From Candidatus Thalassarchaeum sp. (GTDB lineage: Archaea; Thermoplasmatota; Poseidoniia; Poseidoniales; Thalassarchaeaceae): a DNA stretch of 64,000 nucleotides. Every line of letters starts with the position of its first letter. The first letter of the stretch is position 1. Location: positions 1-64,000 of the forward strand of contig JADHRW010000004.1 in assembly GCA_016777225.1 (NCBI GenBank), written 5' to 3'. Below the pieces are notes generated by a model, which did no database searches, had not been told where the DNA came from, and worked only from the letters and a program-made list of their open reading frames with translations. Both the position numbers and the translations under genes were made by a program. This document shows positions 27,960 to 37,832 of the stretch, piece after piece.

Positions 27960-30900
27960 ATGATTAATAAATTACGAGAAAACATAAGTATGGAAGGCTC
28001 TAGAAAAAGTATTGTTGCTGGCTTAATGGTATTCATTATGCTATTTAGCACCCAGATGTATTCATTCCAGGATTTCGAACCCTATGATGACGAAGAATCA
28101 GAATGGGGACCAGTCACACAGAGAACAGCATTTCAACAAATAGATACAGCTAACGGGCCGATGGCAGAAAGCAATGAAATACAACCAGGTGCTGAAAATC
28201 CTTTTTCTCATCCTGCATTCACCGACCCTTTTTATCATGACCCATTAGCAATTTATGGTAAAGTTTCAGATGCTAATGCTTTGGCTATAGACTCTAGTTA
28301 TGGATTTTTATTAGAGGAAACAGATACTGAAGATCACGATAACGATGGAATCTCGGATTTGAATGATTTGGACGACGATAATGATGGAATAAATGATCTA
28401 ATTGAGAGATTCGATGGCTGTTATGGAACCGATCCTTTCGACCATGACAATGACGGAATACAAGATGAATTTGATTGGGATGACGACAATGATGGATTAC
28501 TCGAAGGCCCAATTGATTGGTCTCAAGGAGCAGACCCTCAGAATAATACAGAAGATAGATATGTATTCGCAACAACAATTCATCCTTGGACACAAACGCC
28601 AGTCGGAACTGGTTACAGAATAGATCAAAACTTATTGGATCATGATAATGATGGCGTTACAGATGACGATATAGATGGTACAGGGGCAGGATCTTATGAC
28701 GAGGATGACGATAATGATGGCAGAATAGATCAATTTACTTGGCCTTGCGATTTCGACAGTGACGGTCTTCAAGATTACTTTGATTTGGATGACGATAATG
28801 ATGGTATACAGGATTTATGGGATGCACATCCATGGAACGCAGGTATTACTACAAATATTACTGAAAATAATCTTTGGAATGATTGGGTAGAATGGGATTC
28901 TGGACCAACGCTTCATTTTGTAGTTATGGGGAATGCTGGCATTCTAGTCCCAGAAAATATTACTATCGAAACTGGTGATACGATTATTTGGGTTAACCAA
29001 GATCCTGCAGGAGAAGATCATGCCGTTGTAGCCCAAGGCGGAGTATTTTCTAGTTTACCAATTTCTCCGGCTCCAGCAGGAACAAGTCAATTCCCCTGTG
29101 ATGCTGCTTACACCTTTTGTCAACAATTTAATTCTACAGCAGAAATTTCATATCAAAACATTGCTCTCTCTCAAACAACCGATGGAAATATTTCAATATT
29201 ACAATCAGCATACACTGGTAGCGATTATTATGGAGATTTTGTAGGGGGAGTTGATTTTGTGGAAAGAGAAAAAGCTTGGCACCCTAAAGTGCAAGCATTT
29301 TCTTCCATAGTGGATGGTGACTTAGATGGTGATGGTATACCTAATTTCCTAGATCCCGATAATGATAATGATGGTTCCCCGGATTCTTCAGATACCGATG
29401 ATGACAATGATGGGTTAGCAGATATGTATGATGTTGATGACGATAATGACGGTATACCAGATACATGTATTCAAACAGATACGAATGGGGATACAATAGG
29501 CGATTATCCTATAGAATCTCAAAGCTTCTACACTCCGGGCCTTATTTTGACTCCCGGTATAGATTGTGAAATCGACTATGATAGAGATCTTGATGACGAT
29601 AGGTACAGAGTAATCGATCAAGATTATGACTTGGTCTGGGATTGGCTTGATACAGATTTAGGTGGCGTACCTATACCCGACAACTCAGTCGGTGGTACAC
29701 TAGATGATCCTAGCGATTTACCCTGGGATTTAGATAATGATGGGCAGATAAACGAAGAAGATATATTCCCCACAACTCCTCAAAGTACAGTAGATACGTG
29801 GGATTGCCCAAGTCTAGCAAACCCGAACCCTTCAAACCCTGATGACAATTGTTTCTTAATGCGTAAGTCTTACACTGGTTTCAATGATTGGGACGGCGAT
29901 GGAATGAACAATTGGGAAGATATTGATGATGATAATGATGGAATATATGATTGGTTAGATATCGACGATAATTGTGATCTTGATGATGATAACGATTTGC
30001 ATCTGCTCAATGGCTCAAAATATCGAGATGACGGCCCAAATGATATCGATACAGACGTAGATGGCGACGGTTTAGCGAATGACGAAGACTGGGACGATGA
30101 CAATGATGGTATTTCTGATTACTATGATCCAGATGACGGCAACTGCGGGATACAAGACCTAGATGCCACAGATCCTTTCGATAGTAGCTACCCAACTAAT
30201 GACGGGGATCTTCTAGATGGTTCTGAAGATGATCAATTATATTCATTCCCAATCGTCTATGAGATGTATTGGAATCAAACATGGATGTTTAATCCATTTA
30301 CTTCAGATAATGGTTTCGTATTGGATTACAATGGATTCGATTCTGCTGCTCCATCTGTTAGTGGACAAATACCTGAAATATATTGGTATGTTATACAAAA
30401 ATGGAGTCCATATAATGGAGGTAATTTCTATGACATAGATATCGATGGAGATTCGTTAATCAATGGAATAGATGTCGATCAAGATGCAGATGGTTTACCT
30501 GATTGGTGGGACCAAGATGAAGGAAATGATGCCGTATTAGATGTTAATGACATTAAAATGGGCGGGACTTTTGATAATAATTCCTGCGGAGCATCATTAT
30601 TTTGGATATATGTCCCACAACAACCTCAGGCCATAGACCACGAATGTGGCATATTCTATGCTTGGTTTTTCGGTGCTCCTTTGATTACCCCTACACGTGC
30701 AAACCAAGTTGAATATACGTATCCATACAGTACAAGGCCTTCAGCGGATTATAGCGATGGGCCTTACAATGGTAGTAACTCTCAAGGTGCTTGGACTTGC
30801 AATAAAAATTGTTTCCACTTTACTTTCGATCCTTCAAGTGGAGTCAGTCCAACAGCAGCAGTATCTTATAATCAAATGAAAGATAATCGCGACTTATGGG

Positions 30901-33900
30901 TTGCTTATATCGGCCTTAATTTTGGATTTTTCCAATGGAATGCTGATTCCAATGCAAATTTCTTCCCAGATGAGAGAGCTGATTTATTGAATAATGATGT
31001 GGATCCTGATGATGATTGTGGAGCACCTGTTTCAGGAAATATGGAACCACAATGTATGTTTAACGATACTGCAGATTTAGATGATGACTTTGACGGCGTA
31101 TATGATCACTGGGATATCGATGACGATAATGATGGTATTTGGGATTATTTTGAAATAGACAGTAATGACGATCTTGATGATGACTCAGGTACACTCCCTC
31201 CTGGAAATTTCTACTTAGGCTCAAATTGTGAAGATAATGATGATGATGGAACCGACACAGATCCTGATCAAGATGGTTTCTTTCAAGCGGTTCATGATAA
31301 AGGAGTTCTAGGACAAGGCCTTCTTTTCCCTCAATATTATGATGTTGATAATGACAACGACGGGATCCCCGATGGAGAAGACCCAGATGATGACAATAAT
31401 GGGGTATTAGATGTAGATCAGGAAATTCTATGTTTCGTTGGTGAAGAACAAATGACTTGGGACCATGACAATGACGGTACTCCAAATTGGGCCGACACTG
31501 ACTGGGACGGAGACGGAATAGAGAACCAAATCGAACTTAACACTGCAACGCCATTTATCTCAGCATGGGATCATGATAATGATGGCCTTAGAGATGATAT
31601 TGATCTAGATGATGATTCAGATGGAATGCAAGATATAGATGAGATAATGCTTTGGCCATCTCGATATGATAGTCAATCAACAAATCCTTGGGATCATGAT
31701 GACTTTGGAGGTGGTGAAGGTATTGCAAATCCTACCGATCCAAGTACAGGACCAGATTCAATCGATGAAGATGATGACTCCGATAATAGAACAGACTTAG
31801 ATTGGGACCAATTGGAAGAAGACGATGGGAACTCTTCTGATTGGGATAATGATAATGATGGTATTTTGGATGAAGATGATAAGATACCAACTAGAATTAC
31901 TTTGACGTCTCCAAATATTCTATGGTTAGATAATTTGTACGCTGCTAAATTTAATGGAAGTGTGAGTTGGCTCGATGTAGATCTGGGCGTTTTTACTCCT
32001 GCAGAGAATTTACCCGTACAGGTACATATAGCTTGGATTAGCAATGGAACATCTGCAGTTGAAACAGTCGATGTTTTAACAGATAGTGATGGTAAATTCG
32101 TTGTTGGACAATTCTTGTTCCCCGAAGATTTACCTGTTGGTTCTAATACTACATATCATGTATATGCAGAAGTTACCGAGATGTTCATTCATGATGGTTC
32201 ATCTACTGAACCAGTACCTACTGAAGTACGTGCTAACACAACAATAGATTATGTTGCATGGACATACTTCCGTAGTGATGAACAACCACTCTTTGTAGAC
32301 TATAAAGTACATTATGCGGCTGATTGGGACCGGGGAATTTTTGATAATAAATTATCCCATGCTCCTGTTTCATTCACAGTTCATGGAGGGCCGTTTGGCA
32401 ACATTACACACCCAACTGTCTTTGACGGATATGGATATGGATATAGAGCCGATTCGAAAGGCTGGATTTCACTTTCTTTCGTTCAAACAGCCGGCAGTCA
32501 AGGTGTTTGGAAGCAAGTACAATGGAACTCAACTATTGACAACGGCGTAGGAATGATTCCTGGAGCATACGAAGAAATAGTATGGGATAACACTTCTAAA
32601 AAACACAGTGTTGTAGGACTTTATGAATATACGAATACAAGTTTACCAATTGGCGATTATATGTTCATTGGCAAATCTCGTCCTGATTTAGGTTCTGAAA
32701 TGCCATGGCCTTACCTTGAAGGCGATGAAACTGATTCTTTTGCCATACGATCTATGCACAGAATGTATGTTGAAGCAGATATAATTACTCCTTCAATTAG
32801 GCCAGTATATTTCTATGATTCTACTCAATTTACAGGTGCATCTTTTGGTGCATGGAGAGCTTTATTCCACGCGCCATCATTAGCAAATGCTGGTTTAGAA
32901 TACAGTGATGTAAGCCTTGGTAAACAATATCCTATGCTTTGGGATGGAACACCTGAAGGATTAACAGGCGAAGCAGCAAGTTTACGCTCATTCATCTCAT
33001 CAAATGGAACTCATTGGTTTATTGCTATGCAAAATGGGGGAGATTTCAATGTGCCACCTTGTGGGCCAATTAATCCATTAGATCCATCCAGTGATGTTCG
33101 TTGTGAAATAGTCCCCGAAATGTTCACTGGAGAAACATTCAGAGTACTTGGAACTGTTTGGAATAGGACAATGACGGCATGGCCTCATGATGCAATGGCA
33201 TTACAAGTCGATGTAGATGGCAATGGAGTATTCGCAGGAGCACAAGAAACAGGATTCGCAAGGGTTCCAGATATGGTAAATGGCGAAGCATTATTCGATT
33301 ATAATTGGACTTGGTATTCTCAATACCCTGCTGGAGTATTTGGAATACGTGCAGATTTCACAAATTCAAATTACTACTTTACGGGTAACCAATCAGCAGT
33401 ACTAGCACCGACAGGAGCATATGTAAACGTCTCAGTAATCGGTACAACTGATTTCCAATTAAATAATATCCCTAGATTATACCGTGGCCAAAATACTACA
33501 ATCGAAGCACGAGTTATAGATAATGCATACCAACCAGTAAGAGACGCTCCAGTCAACTATACTTGGTCCGCAGATGGTACAAGTGATGTAGCAATAACTG
33601 ATATAAATGGAGTTTTCAAAATCAATTTAACTATAGATGATATGCACGAATTAGGAAATTTCACATTAGACTTTACTTATCCTGGCGATACTTATCGTCA
33701 AGGTAGTTCCTCTGGAATCGAACTTTGGGTAGTATCTAGAACTTTCATTGATCTTCAAAGTACTACTGATAATAGACTTTCTAGCGGCGATTATTGGGAA
33801 TTCACTGCCCAAGTAACTGATGATAATCGGACAGCAGCTGTTAAGGATAAGGGAGAATTATTAGATGGTTGTGATGAGAATGGTGGAGAAGTCTTAGTCA

Positions 33901-35975
33901 TACTAGAAGGTGTGGACTTTGATCAGACAGTTCATCGTCAGATAATAAAAACACTTTGTCCAAATGCAGGAACAATTAATCATGCTATGTTGCTAGATCC
34001 TCAGTTATTGAGAGACGATCCTTTATCCTTCCTTCCTGATGGTTTTGGTCCGGTTAATGTTATTGTTAGATTTTCTGAAAATTTACCGCATGAGGGCTGT
34101 GACCCAATAGATCAACAAATGCTTACAATTTCTGGCGCTTGGGACCCTTGTGCTCAGGTGTTGAATAACGACCATTATCGTAAAGTATTCCAATACAATG
34201 GTCAAGGTTTCAGTTTGATTGGTGGAACCCAGCTAACAGTTGATAACCAGATAGTGTATACTTCTGAAATTGATCAGTTAACTGGCCAACCTATCGATAA
34301 ACCTATGACAGTTACTGGACAATTAGTGGATGAATTAAATACAAACCTATCAAATCGTCCTATACAAGTTCAATATGAGATGGTGGGTACAGAATTAGGC
34401 GTTAAAGCGTGCAATGGTGGAGTTACTGATTCCAGTGGTTTCTTCTCAATCGTTTGTCCTTTGAATGATATCCAAGCAGGTCAAGCCAAAGTTACAGTGA
34501 ATTATTATTCATATGAAACTGGCGATCAATATAGGTACAGTAATTCAAGTATAACTAAATTTTTCCCAGTCTTTTCTAATTCAACAATGACTGTTCAAGA
34601 AGTAGGTCCATTCCGTACAGATATAGACACTTACAGATTTGAAAATGGTACTGTTTTCCCGGTACTTTACTTGAAAGAATCATTCCATATTGATGCAATG
34701 CTGACTCAAGTAAATGGCAACCCAGTTGGTGGGAAATGTCTCAATATTTATCTTGATCCTGAGACGAATACAAGACCATTTGCAACAGCAATTACTGAAG
34801 ATGGAACAGGCGAAATCGAATGGTATTCTGGAGATCCAGAAGATAACCCAAGTAGAAAAGGCGTCGAACCAAATGGACAGAAATTAGAAGGATTCCGAAC
34901 AATTAGAATTGCTTATGAACCTACCAAGGAACTTCCTGGTGGCTGTAAGGCAGAAACAACTCCTGTGGTTAATGGTTCATATGAGGATATAGAAGTACTT
35001 GTTAGGAGTAAAGTCGATATTCTACTGAAAGATCAATGGGCTAGTTCTTCTGGCTATCAAGTCGGTGATGAGATTACTGGAAAAGTTTCGATATTAAGAG
35101 ACCGTCTTGATGTCTCAGTTGAAGGAGAAACAGTAATTTTCACATTCCAATATTGGAATGGAACGGGATGGGAAACCAATAATGTCGAATATTCAGTAAC
35201 TAATGAAAAAGGTGAAGCAAACTTTAGTTTCTTGTATGCAGGGAAATATGTTGCAGGTGATGCACAAGGCGTTGAAAGAGCAATTGATGGCAAATGGAGA
35301 GTATTAGTGCACTTCCAAGAATCCTCTTTCTTCCAAGAAGAATTTTTGAATAGTACTCCAATAATATATCTTGGTGACGTAACTGATGCTTCTAATTCGA
35401 ATTTCTGGACATTTAGATTAATTACTGTTTTAGGGATCATGTTTTCGTTTGTGCTATTAATTGGAGCAATAATGTATAGGAATTATAATGAAAGAAGAAG
35501 AATTGAAATTATTCGTGGTATTCTGACAGACTCTTTGATGTCGTTGAAAGCTTCTAATGATTACATTGCTACAATATTTGATTGTTACAAAGACTTAGTA
35601 CGCTTTTTCCGAAGTAGAGGAGCTATGAAGAAAGTATACGAAACTACGCGTGAATTCGAAGATGCCGTGAATACAATGCTTGGCGGAATGACGCCTCCTG
35701 AAGATCTTGATGTATTATTTTCAATATTCGAAGAAGCACGATATTCTGATCATGAAATAGGTGAAGACCAGAGAGACCGCGCAATAGATGCTCTTCAGTC
35801 AATTATCAATCACTTGAGCAATGCTCTTGGCGATAGTATGTTGAGTCGTACATCAGTTACTGAATCTAATCTTTATGGTTCAGTTGTAAAAGCTGGTGAG
35901 TTTGTTGATTCTGATGGTCAGACTAGAATTGCAGGTATTGACGACGAAGAACAAAGAGATGGATTTTCTTTGTGA
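27960..35975 (+). CDS. Giant calcium-motif surface protein with DUF4129-like cytoplasmic tail
   Basis: A 2671-residue membrane-anchored surface protein. A signal-anchor lies near residues 15-37. Residues about 120-285 and 450-1310 carry many DxDxDxDG-type motifs (DDDNDGI and variants, at least 18), like thrombospondin type 3/EF-hand-like calcium repeats. About residues 317-425 resemble a cupredoxin fold (VPENITIETGDTIIWVNQD, EDHAVVAQGG), though a full copper ligand set is not obvious. Ig-like domains fill residues about 1310-2470. A membrane helix (about 2482-2502) is followed by a 165-residue cytoplasmic tail resembling DUF4129, including TREFEDAV and FEEARYSDHEIGE. ATG 27960 is used; a GTG at 27951 is the alternative. 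Confidence 0.88.
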   Translation: MINKLRENISMEGSRKSIVAGLMVFIMLFSTQMYSFQDFEPYDDEESEWGPVTQRTAFQQIDTANGPMAESNEIQPGAENPFSHPAFTDPFYHDPLAIYGKVSDANALAIDSSYGFLLEETDTEDHDNDGISDLNDLDDDNDGINDLIERFDGCYGTDPFDHDNDGIQDEFDWDDDNDGLLEGPIDWSQGADPQNNTEDRYVFATTIHPWTQTPVGTGYRIDQNLLDHDNDGVTDDDIDGTGAGSYDEDDDNDGRIDQFTWPCDFDSDGLQDYFDLDDDNDGIQDLWDAHPWNAGITTNITENNLWNDWVEWDSGPTLHFVVMGNAGILVPENITIETGDTIIWVNQDPAGEDHAVVAQGGVFSSLPISPAPAGTSQFPCDAAYTFCQQFNSTAEISYQNIALSQTTDGNISILQSAYTGSDYYGDFVGGVDFVEREKAWHPKVQAFSSIVDGDLDGDGIPNFLDPDNDNDGSPDSSDTDDDNDGLADMYDVDDDNDGIPDTCIQTDTNGDTIGDYPIESQSFYTPGLILTPGIDCEIDYDRDLDDDRYRVIDQDYDLVWDWLDTDLGGVPIPDNSVGGTLDDPSDLPWDLDNDGQINEEDIFPTTPQSTVDTWDCPSLANPNPSNPDDNCFLMRKSYTGFNDWDGDGMNNWEDIDDDNDGIYDWLDIDDNCDLDDDNDLHLLNGSKYRDDGPNDIDTDVDGDGLANDEDWDDDNDGISDYYDPDDGNCGIQDLDATDPFDSSYPTNDGDLLDGSEDDQLYSFPIVYEMYWNQTWMFNPFTSDNGFVLDYNGFDSAAPSVSGQIPEIYWYVIQKWSPYNGGNFYDIDIDGDSLINGIDVDQDADGLPDWWDQDEGNDAVLDVNDIKMGGTFDNNSCGASLFWIYVPQQPQAIDHECGIFYAWFFGAPLITPTRANQVEYTYPYSTRPSADYSDGPYNGSNSQGAWTCNKNCFHFTFDPSSGVSPTAAVSYNQMKDNRDLWVAYIGLNFGFFQWNADSNANFFPDERADLLNNDVDPDDDCGAPVSGNMEPQCMFNDTADLDDDFDGVYDHWDIDDDNDGIWDYFEIDSNDDLDDDSGTLPPGNFYLGSNCEDNDDDGTDTDPDQDGFFQAVHDKGVLGQGLLFPQYYDVDNDNDGIPDGEDPDDDNNGVLDVDQEILCFVGEEQMTWDHDNDGTPNWADTDWDGDGIENQIELNTATPFISAWDHDNDGLRDDIDLDDDSDGMQDIDEIMLWPSRYDSQSTNPWDHDDFGGGEGIANPTDPSTGPDSIDEDDDSDNRTDLDWDQLEEDDGNSSDWDNDNDGILDEDDKIPTRITLTSPNILWLDNLYAAKFNGSVSWLDVDLGVFTPAENLPVQVHIAWISNGTSAVETVDVLTDSDGKFVVGQFLFPEDLPVGSNTTYHVYAEVTEMFIHDGSSTEPVPTEVRANTTIDYVAWTYFRSDEQPLFVDYKVHYAADWDRGIFDNKLSHAPVSFTVHGGPFGNITHPTVFDGYGYGYRADSKGWISLSFVQTAGSQGVWKQVQWNSTIDNGVGMIPGAYEEIVWDNTSKKHSVVGLYEYTNTSLPIGDYMFIGKSRPDLGSEMPWPYLEGDETDSFAIRSMHRMYVEADIITPSIRPVYFYDSTQFTGASFGAWRALFHAPSLANAGLEYSDVSLGKQYPMLWDGTPEGLTGEAASLRSFISSNGTHWFIAMQNGGDFNVPPCGPINPLDPSSDVRCEIVPEMFTGETFRVLGTVWNRTMTAWPHDAMALQVDVDGNGVFAGAQETGFARVPDMVNGEALFDYNWTWYSQYPAGVFGIRADFTNSNYYFTGNQSAVLAPTGAYVNVSVIGTTDFQLNNIPRLYRGQNTTIEARVIDNAYQPVRDAPVNYTWSADGTSDVAITDINGVFKINLTIDDMHELGNFTLDFTYPGDTYRQGSSSGIELWVVSRTFIDLQSTTDNRLSSGDYWEFTAQVTDDNRTAAVKDKGELLDGCDENGGEVLVILEGVDFDQTVHRQIIKTLCPNAGTINHAMLLDPQLLRDDPLSFLPDGFGPVNVIVRFSENLPHEGCDPIDQQMLTISGAWDPCAQVLNNDHYRKVFQYNGQGFSLIGGTQLTVDNQIVYTSEIDQLTGQPIDKPMTVTGQLVDELNTNLSNRPIQVQYEMVGTELGVKACNGGVTDSSGFFSIVCPLNDIQAGQAKVTVNYYSYETGDQYRYSNSSITKFFPVFSNSTMTVQEVGPFRTDIDTYRFENGTVFPVLYLKESFHIDAMLTQVNGNPVGGKCLNIYLDPETNTRPFATAITEDGTGEIEWYSGDPEDNPSRKGVEPNGQKLEGFRTIRIAYEPTKELPGGCKAETTPVVNGSYEDIEVLVRSKVDILLKDQWASSSGYQVGDEITGKVSILRDRLDVSVEGETVIFTFQYWNGTGWETNNVEYSVTNEKGEANFSFLYAGKYVAGDAQGVERAIDGKWRVLVHFQESSFFQEEFLNSTPIIYLGDVTDASNSNFWTFRLITVLGIMFSFVLLIGAIMYRNYNERRRIEIIRGILTDSLMSLKASNDYIATIFDCYKDLVRFFRSRGAMKKVYETTREFEDAVNTMLGGMTPPEDLDVLFSIFEEARYSDHEIGEDQRDRAIDALQSIINHLSNALGDSMLSRTSVTESNLYGSVVKAGEFVDSDGQTRIAGIDDEEQRDGFSL
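28330..31890 (+). repeat. Degenerate Asp-rich calcium-motif repeats in coding sequence
   Basis: GATGACGATAATGATGG-like segments recur irregularly, each encoding a D-rich calcium-binding turn. At least 18 copies are visible in two blocks, about 28330-28815 and 29310-31890, separated by the cupredoxin-like region. The spacing varies and codons differ, so this is protein-level rather than recent DNA-level repetition. Confidence 0.75.
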
Positions 35976-35991
35976 TTGGGGTTTGTTCACC

Positions 35992-36011
35992 TCCGCAATC
36001 ATTTGCGGAGA
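35992..36011 (+). promoter_or_regulatory. Perfect hairpin in the leader of the ribosomal cluster
   Basis: CTCCGCAA and TTGCGGAG pair perfectly over 8 bp with a TCAT loop. The hairpin begins 16 nt after the giant-protein stop and lies about 112 nt before the L18e start. There is no T-tract, so simple termination is unlikely; a leader element, mRNA end-protecting stem or binding site is possible. Confidence 0.45.
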
Positions 36012-36122
36012 GTGAAACAACCACCTTCGGCGCAGTACAACGAATTAACCCTTTGCTCAGTAGTAGCATTCATAACAGGTCGTCAGGTGGCCGCGATACC
36101 CAAGAAACGTCGAGGGAGTCAT

Positions 36123-36488
36123 ATGAGTAAGAACAACAGAAAGACCAACGCGGCCCTTATCACCTTAATTGGTGATTTGAAGGCCCAGAGCAGGTCTACC
36201 GGTTCTGCACTATGGCGAGACGTTGCTCTGCGCCTGGAAACCAGTCGCAGCAACTGGGCTGAACCAAACCTAAGCCGCCTATCGCGATACGCTGCGAACG
36301 AAGACATGGTCCTCGTTCCTGGCAAATTGCTAGGAAGTGGTGAAGTAGCAGGTAAGCCCAACGTCGCCGCCTATAGTGTAAGTTCCGGAGCCCGCTCTAA
36401 AATTGAAGATGCAGGCGGTCGTGTAATCACGATCCGCGAACTAATGAACGAAAATCCAGAAGGAGCGGGGGTGAGAATTCTTGGATGA
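36123..36488 (+). CDS. rpl18e: Large-subunit ribosomal protein L18e
   Basis: An archaeal/eukaryotic-type ribosomal protein, 121 residues. Characteristic sequence includes LRRVKQ-free N-terminus MSKNNRKTNAALITLIGDLK, WRDVALRLETSRSNWAEPNL, and DMVLVPGKLLGSGEVAGKP. ATG 36123 is supported by GGGAG 5 nt upstream; the frame is open for another 49 codons but that part lies in the leader. It starts the conserved L18e-L13-S9-Rpo10 run and overlaps the L13 start by 8 nt. Its GC content is clearly higher than that of its neighbours. Confidence 0.95.
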   Translation: MSKNNRKTNAALITLIGDLKAQSRSTGSALWRDVALRLETSRSNWAEPNLSRLSRYAANEDMVLVPGKLLGSGEVAGKPNVAAYSVSSGARSKIEDAGGRVITIRELMNENPEGAGVRILG

Positions 36489-36966
36489 ATCAGGTACAAT
36501 AGTATACGATGCTACCGATAAGGTACTCGGCCGATTAGCAAGTGTAGTTGCGAAGCAATTACTCACGGCTAGAAAGGCAGGAAATCCCATGCGTATTATC
36601 GTGTTAAACGCAGAACATGCAATAGTATCAGGACCTAGGTCAAGAGTTTTTGCTGATTATGATTTTAAGTATAAATTAAATCATCCTCGTAAAGGACCAT
36701 TCTTTCCTAGAATGCCAGACCAAATAATGAAACGTACCGTTAGAGGTATGCTTCCTTATCAAAAGAATAGTAGTGGCCGTAATGCAGTTAGAGACCTTAG
36801 GGTAATGATAGGTTGCCCTGTAAATCTTTCTGGAGAAGAATTACCTGCTGGACACACTTGGGGGGATACATCTGCTTTAGATCGTCCATTACCTGTAAAA
36901 TTTGTACGACTCGGTGAGATATCATCTTCACTTGGCGTAGACGCGACACGATGGGGAGGTCAGTGA
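36481..36966 (+). CDS. rpl13: Large-subunit ribosomal protein uL13
   Basis: A 161-residue uL13 with the family landmarks [42 protein letters not shown] and [16 protein letters not shown]. The start is a TTG at 36481 with GGGGGTGAG upstream; no in-frame ATG precedes the conserved N-terminus. The TTG lies within the end of rpl18e, so translation is probably coupled. It assembles early into the large subunit. Confidence 0.95.
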   Translation: MDESGTIVYDATDKVLGRLASVVAKQLLTARKAGNPMRIIVLNAEHAIVSGPRSRVFADYDFKYKLNHPRKGPFFPRMPDQIMKRTVRGMLPYQKNSSGRNAVRDLRVMIGCPVNLSGEELPAGHTWGDTSALDRPLPVKFVRLGEISSSLGVDATRWGGQ

Positions 36967-36968
36967 AT

Positions 36969-37406
36969 ATGGCTAGGAAGAAAGGAAAAATTTCAGTTGA
37001 AACCAGTGGTAAAAGAAAGACTGCAATTGCTCGTGCTACTGTTCGTAAAGGACAGGGCAGGGTACGCGTTAATAGTCAGCCAATCCATATTATGGAACCA
37101 ACTCTTGCTCGTCGTAAAGCATTAGAACCTGTTCAGATAGCTGAAGCAATGGGTCGTCTTAATGACGTAGATATCGTGGTAGATGTCCAAGGCGGTGGCC
37201 AAATGGGTCAGGTTGATGCAATTAGAACTGCCATTGCTCGTGGATTAGTAAAGTGGAACGGCGGTGCGGTTGGAGAAGATGAAGAATTACGTGAAGAATA
37301 TCTAAGATTTGACCGTAGTCTTCTAGTGAATGATCCAAGACGCAAGGAACCTAAGCATCAAATGGGCCGTGGTGCTCGTGCTAAATGGCAAAAGTCTTAC
37401 AGATGA
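36969..37406 (+). CDS. rps9: Small-subunit ribosomal protein uS9
   Basis: A 145-residue uS9. Conserved stretches are [39 protein letters not shown] and the basic C-terminus [20 protein letters not shown], ending in YR; in the family this tail reaches the P-site tRNA. ATG 36969 is 2 nt after the uL13 stop and is preferred to the overlapping ATG 36951. Confidence 0.96.
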   Translation: MARKKGKISVETSGKRKTAIARATVRKGQGRVRVNSQPIHIMEPTLARRKALEPVQIAEAMGRLNDVDIVVDVQGGGQMGQVDAIRTAIARGLVKWNGGAVGEDEELREEYLRFDRSLLVNDPRRKEPKHQMGRGARAKWQKSYR

Positions 37407-37417
37407 GGTGAAGAAGT

Positions 37418-37624
37418 ATGTTGATACCAGTCCGATGTTGGAGTTGTGGCAAAGTTATTGCTCACAAGTACGAAGAATACAAAGAAGCAGTAGTAAATGG
37501 AGAAGAGGCCCAGATTGCATTAGATAATCTTGGTATCGAAAGATATTGCTGCCGTAGAATGTTCGTTGCTCATATCGATTTAATCGATGAGATAGCACCG
37601 TTCAGCATTGCTCGTGAAAACTAA
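37418..37624 (+). CDS. rpo10: DNA-directed RNA polymerase subunit Rpo10 (RpoN)
   Basis: A 68-residue zinc-binding polymerase subunit. The zinc motif is VRCWSCGKVI with the CC pair in GIERYCCRRMFVAHIDLID, exactly the Rpo10/Rpb10 pattern. A GAGGTGAAGAAGT motif precedes the ATG. It closes the ribosomal cluster; Rpo6 (RpoK), enolase and S2, which follow in many archaea, are absent here. Confidence 0.97.
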   Translation: MLIPVRCWSCGKVIAHKYEEYKEAVVNGEEAQIALDNLGIERYCCRRMFVAHIDLIDEIAPFSIAREN

Positions 37625-37677
37625 GTTTTTACTTAGGTTAGGGCTTTGAACGAATAATTACCCCCGTAGAATACTTG

Positions 37678-37755
37678 GGGCCTGTAGGTTAGCTTGGTCT
37701 ATACTTCGCGGCTGGGGGTCGCGCGACCCAGGTTCAAATCCTGGCTGGCCCACCA
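37678..37755 (+). tRNA. tRNA-Pro (GGG anticodon)
   Basis: Acceptor strand GGGCCTG pairs with CTGGCCC, with one U-U mismatch at 6-67. The anticodon arm CGCGG-CTGGGGG-TCGCG gives the anticodon GGG. The T arm CCAGG-TTCAAAT-CCTGG is perfect, the discriminator is A, and CCA is encoded. The D arm is weak, with another U-U mismatch. No intron. It lies between rpo10 and ligA. Confidence 0.9.
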
Positions 37756-37832
37756 TTAATGCACTAGCTTATGTAAGGAGATTCTGATACCTCAATACGC
37801 ACGTTCAAGTTACCTGCCCCATCTCAATAGAT

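Noticed and set aside
31060-31485. His-rich open frame on the minus strand
   Set aside because: It is antisense to the Asp-rich repeats of the giant surface protein; GAT/GAC codons read backwards give His-rich (ATC/GTC/CAT) frames. No start signals or family match.
28330-31890. Possible CRISPR-like or satellite repeat array
   Set aside because: Repeats are irregular in spacing, degenerate in codons and lie within one long open frame encoding calcium motifs; no regular spacers or cas genes.
37621-37636. CTAAG-CTTAG stem after rpo10 as a terminator
   Set aside because: Only 5 bp with an A/T-rich loop that overlaps the stop codon; too weak to call.
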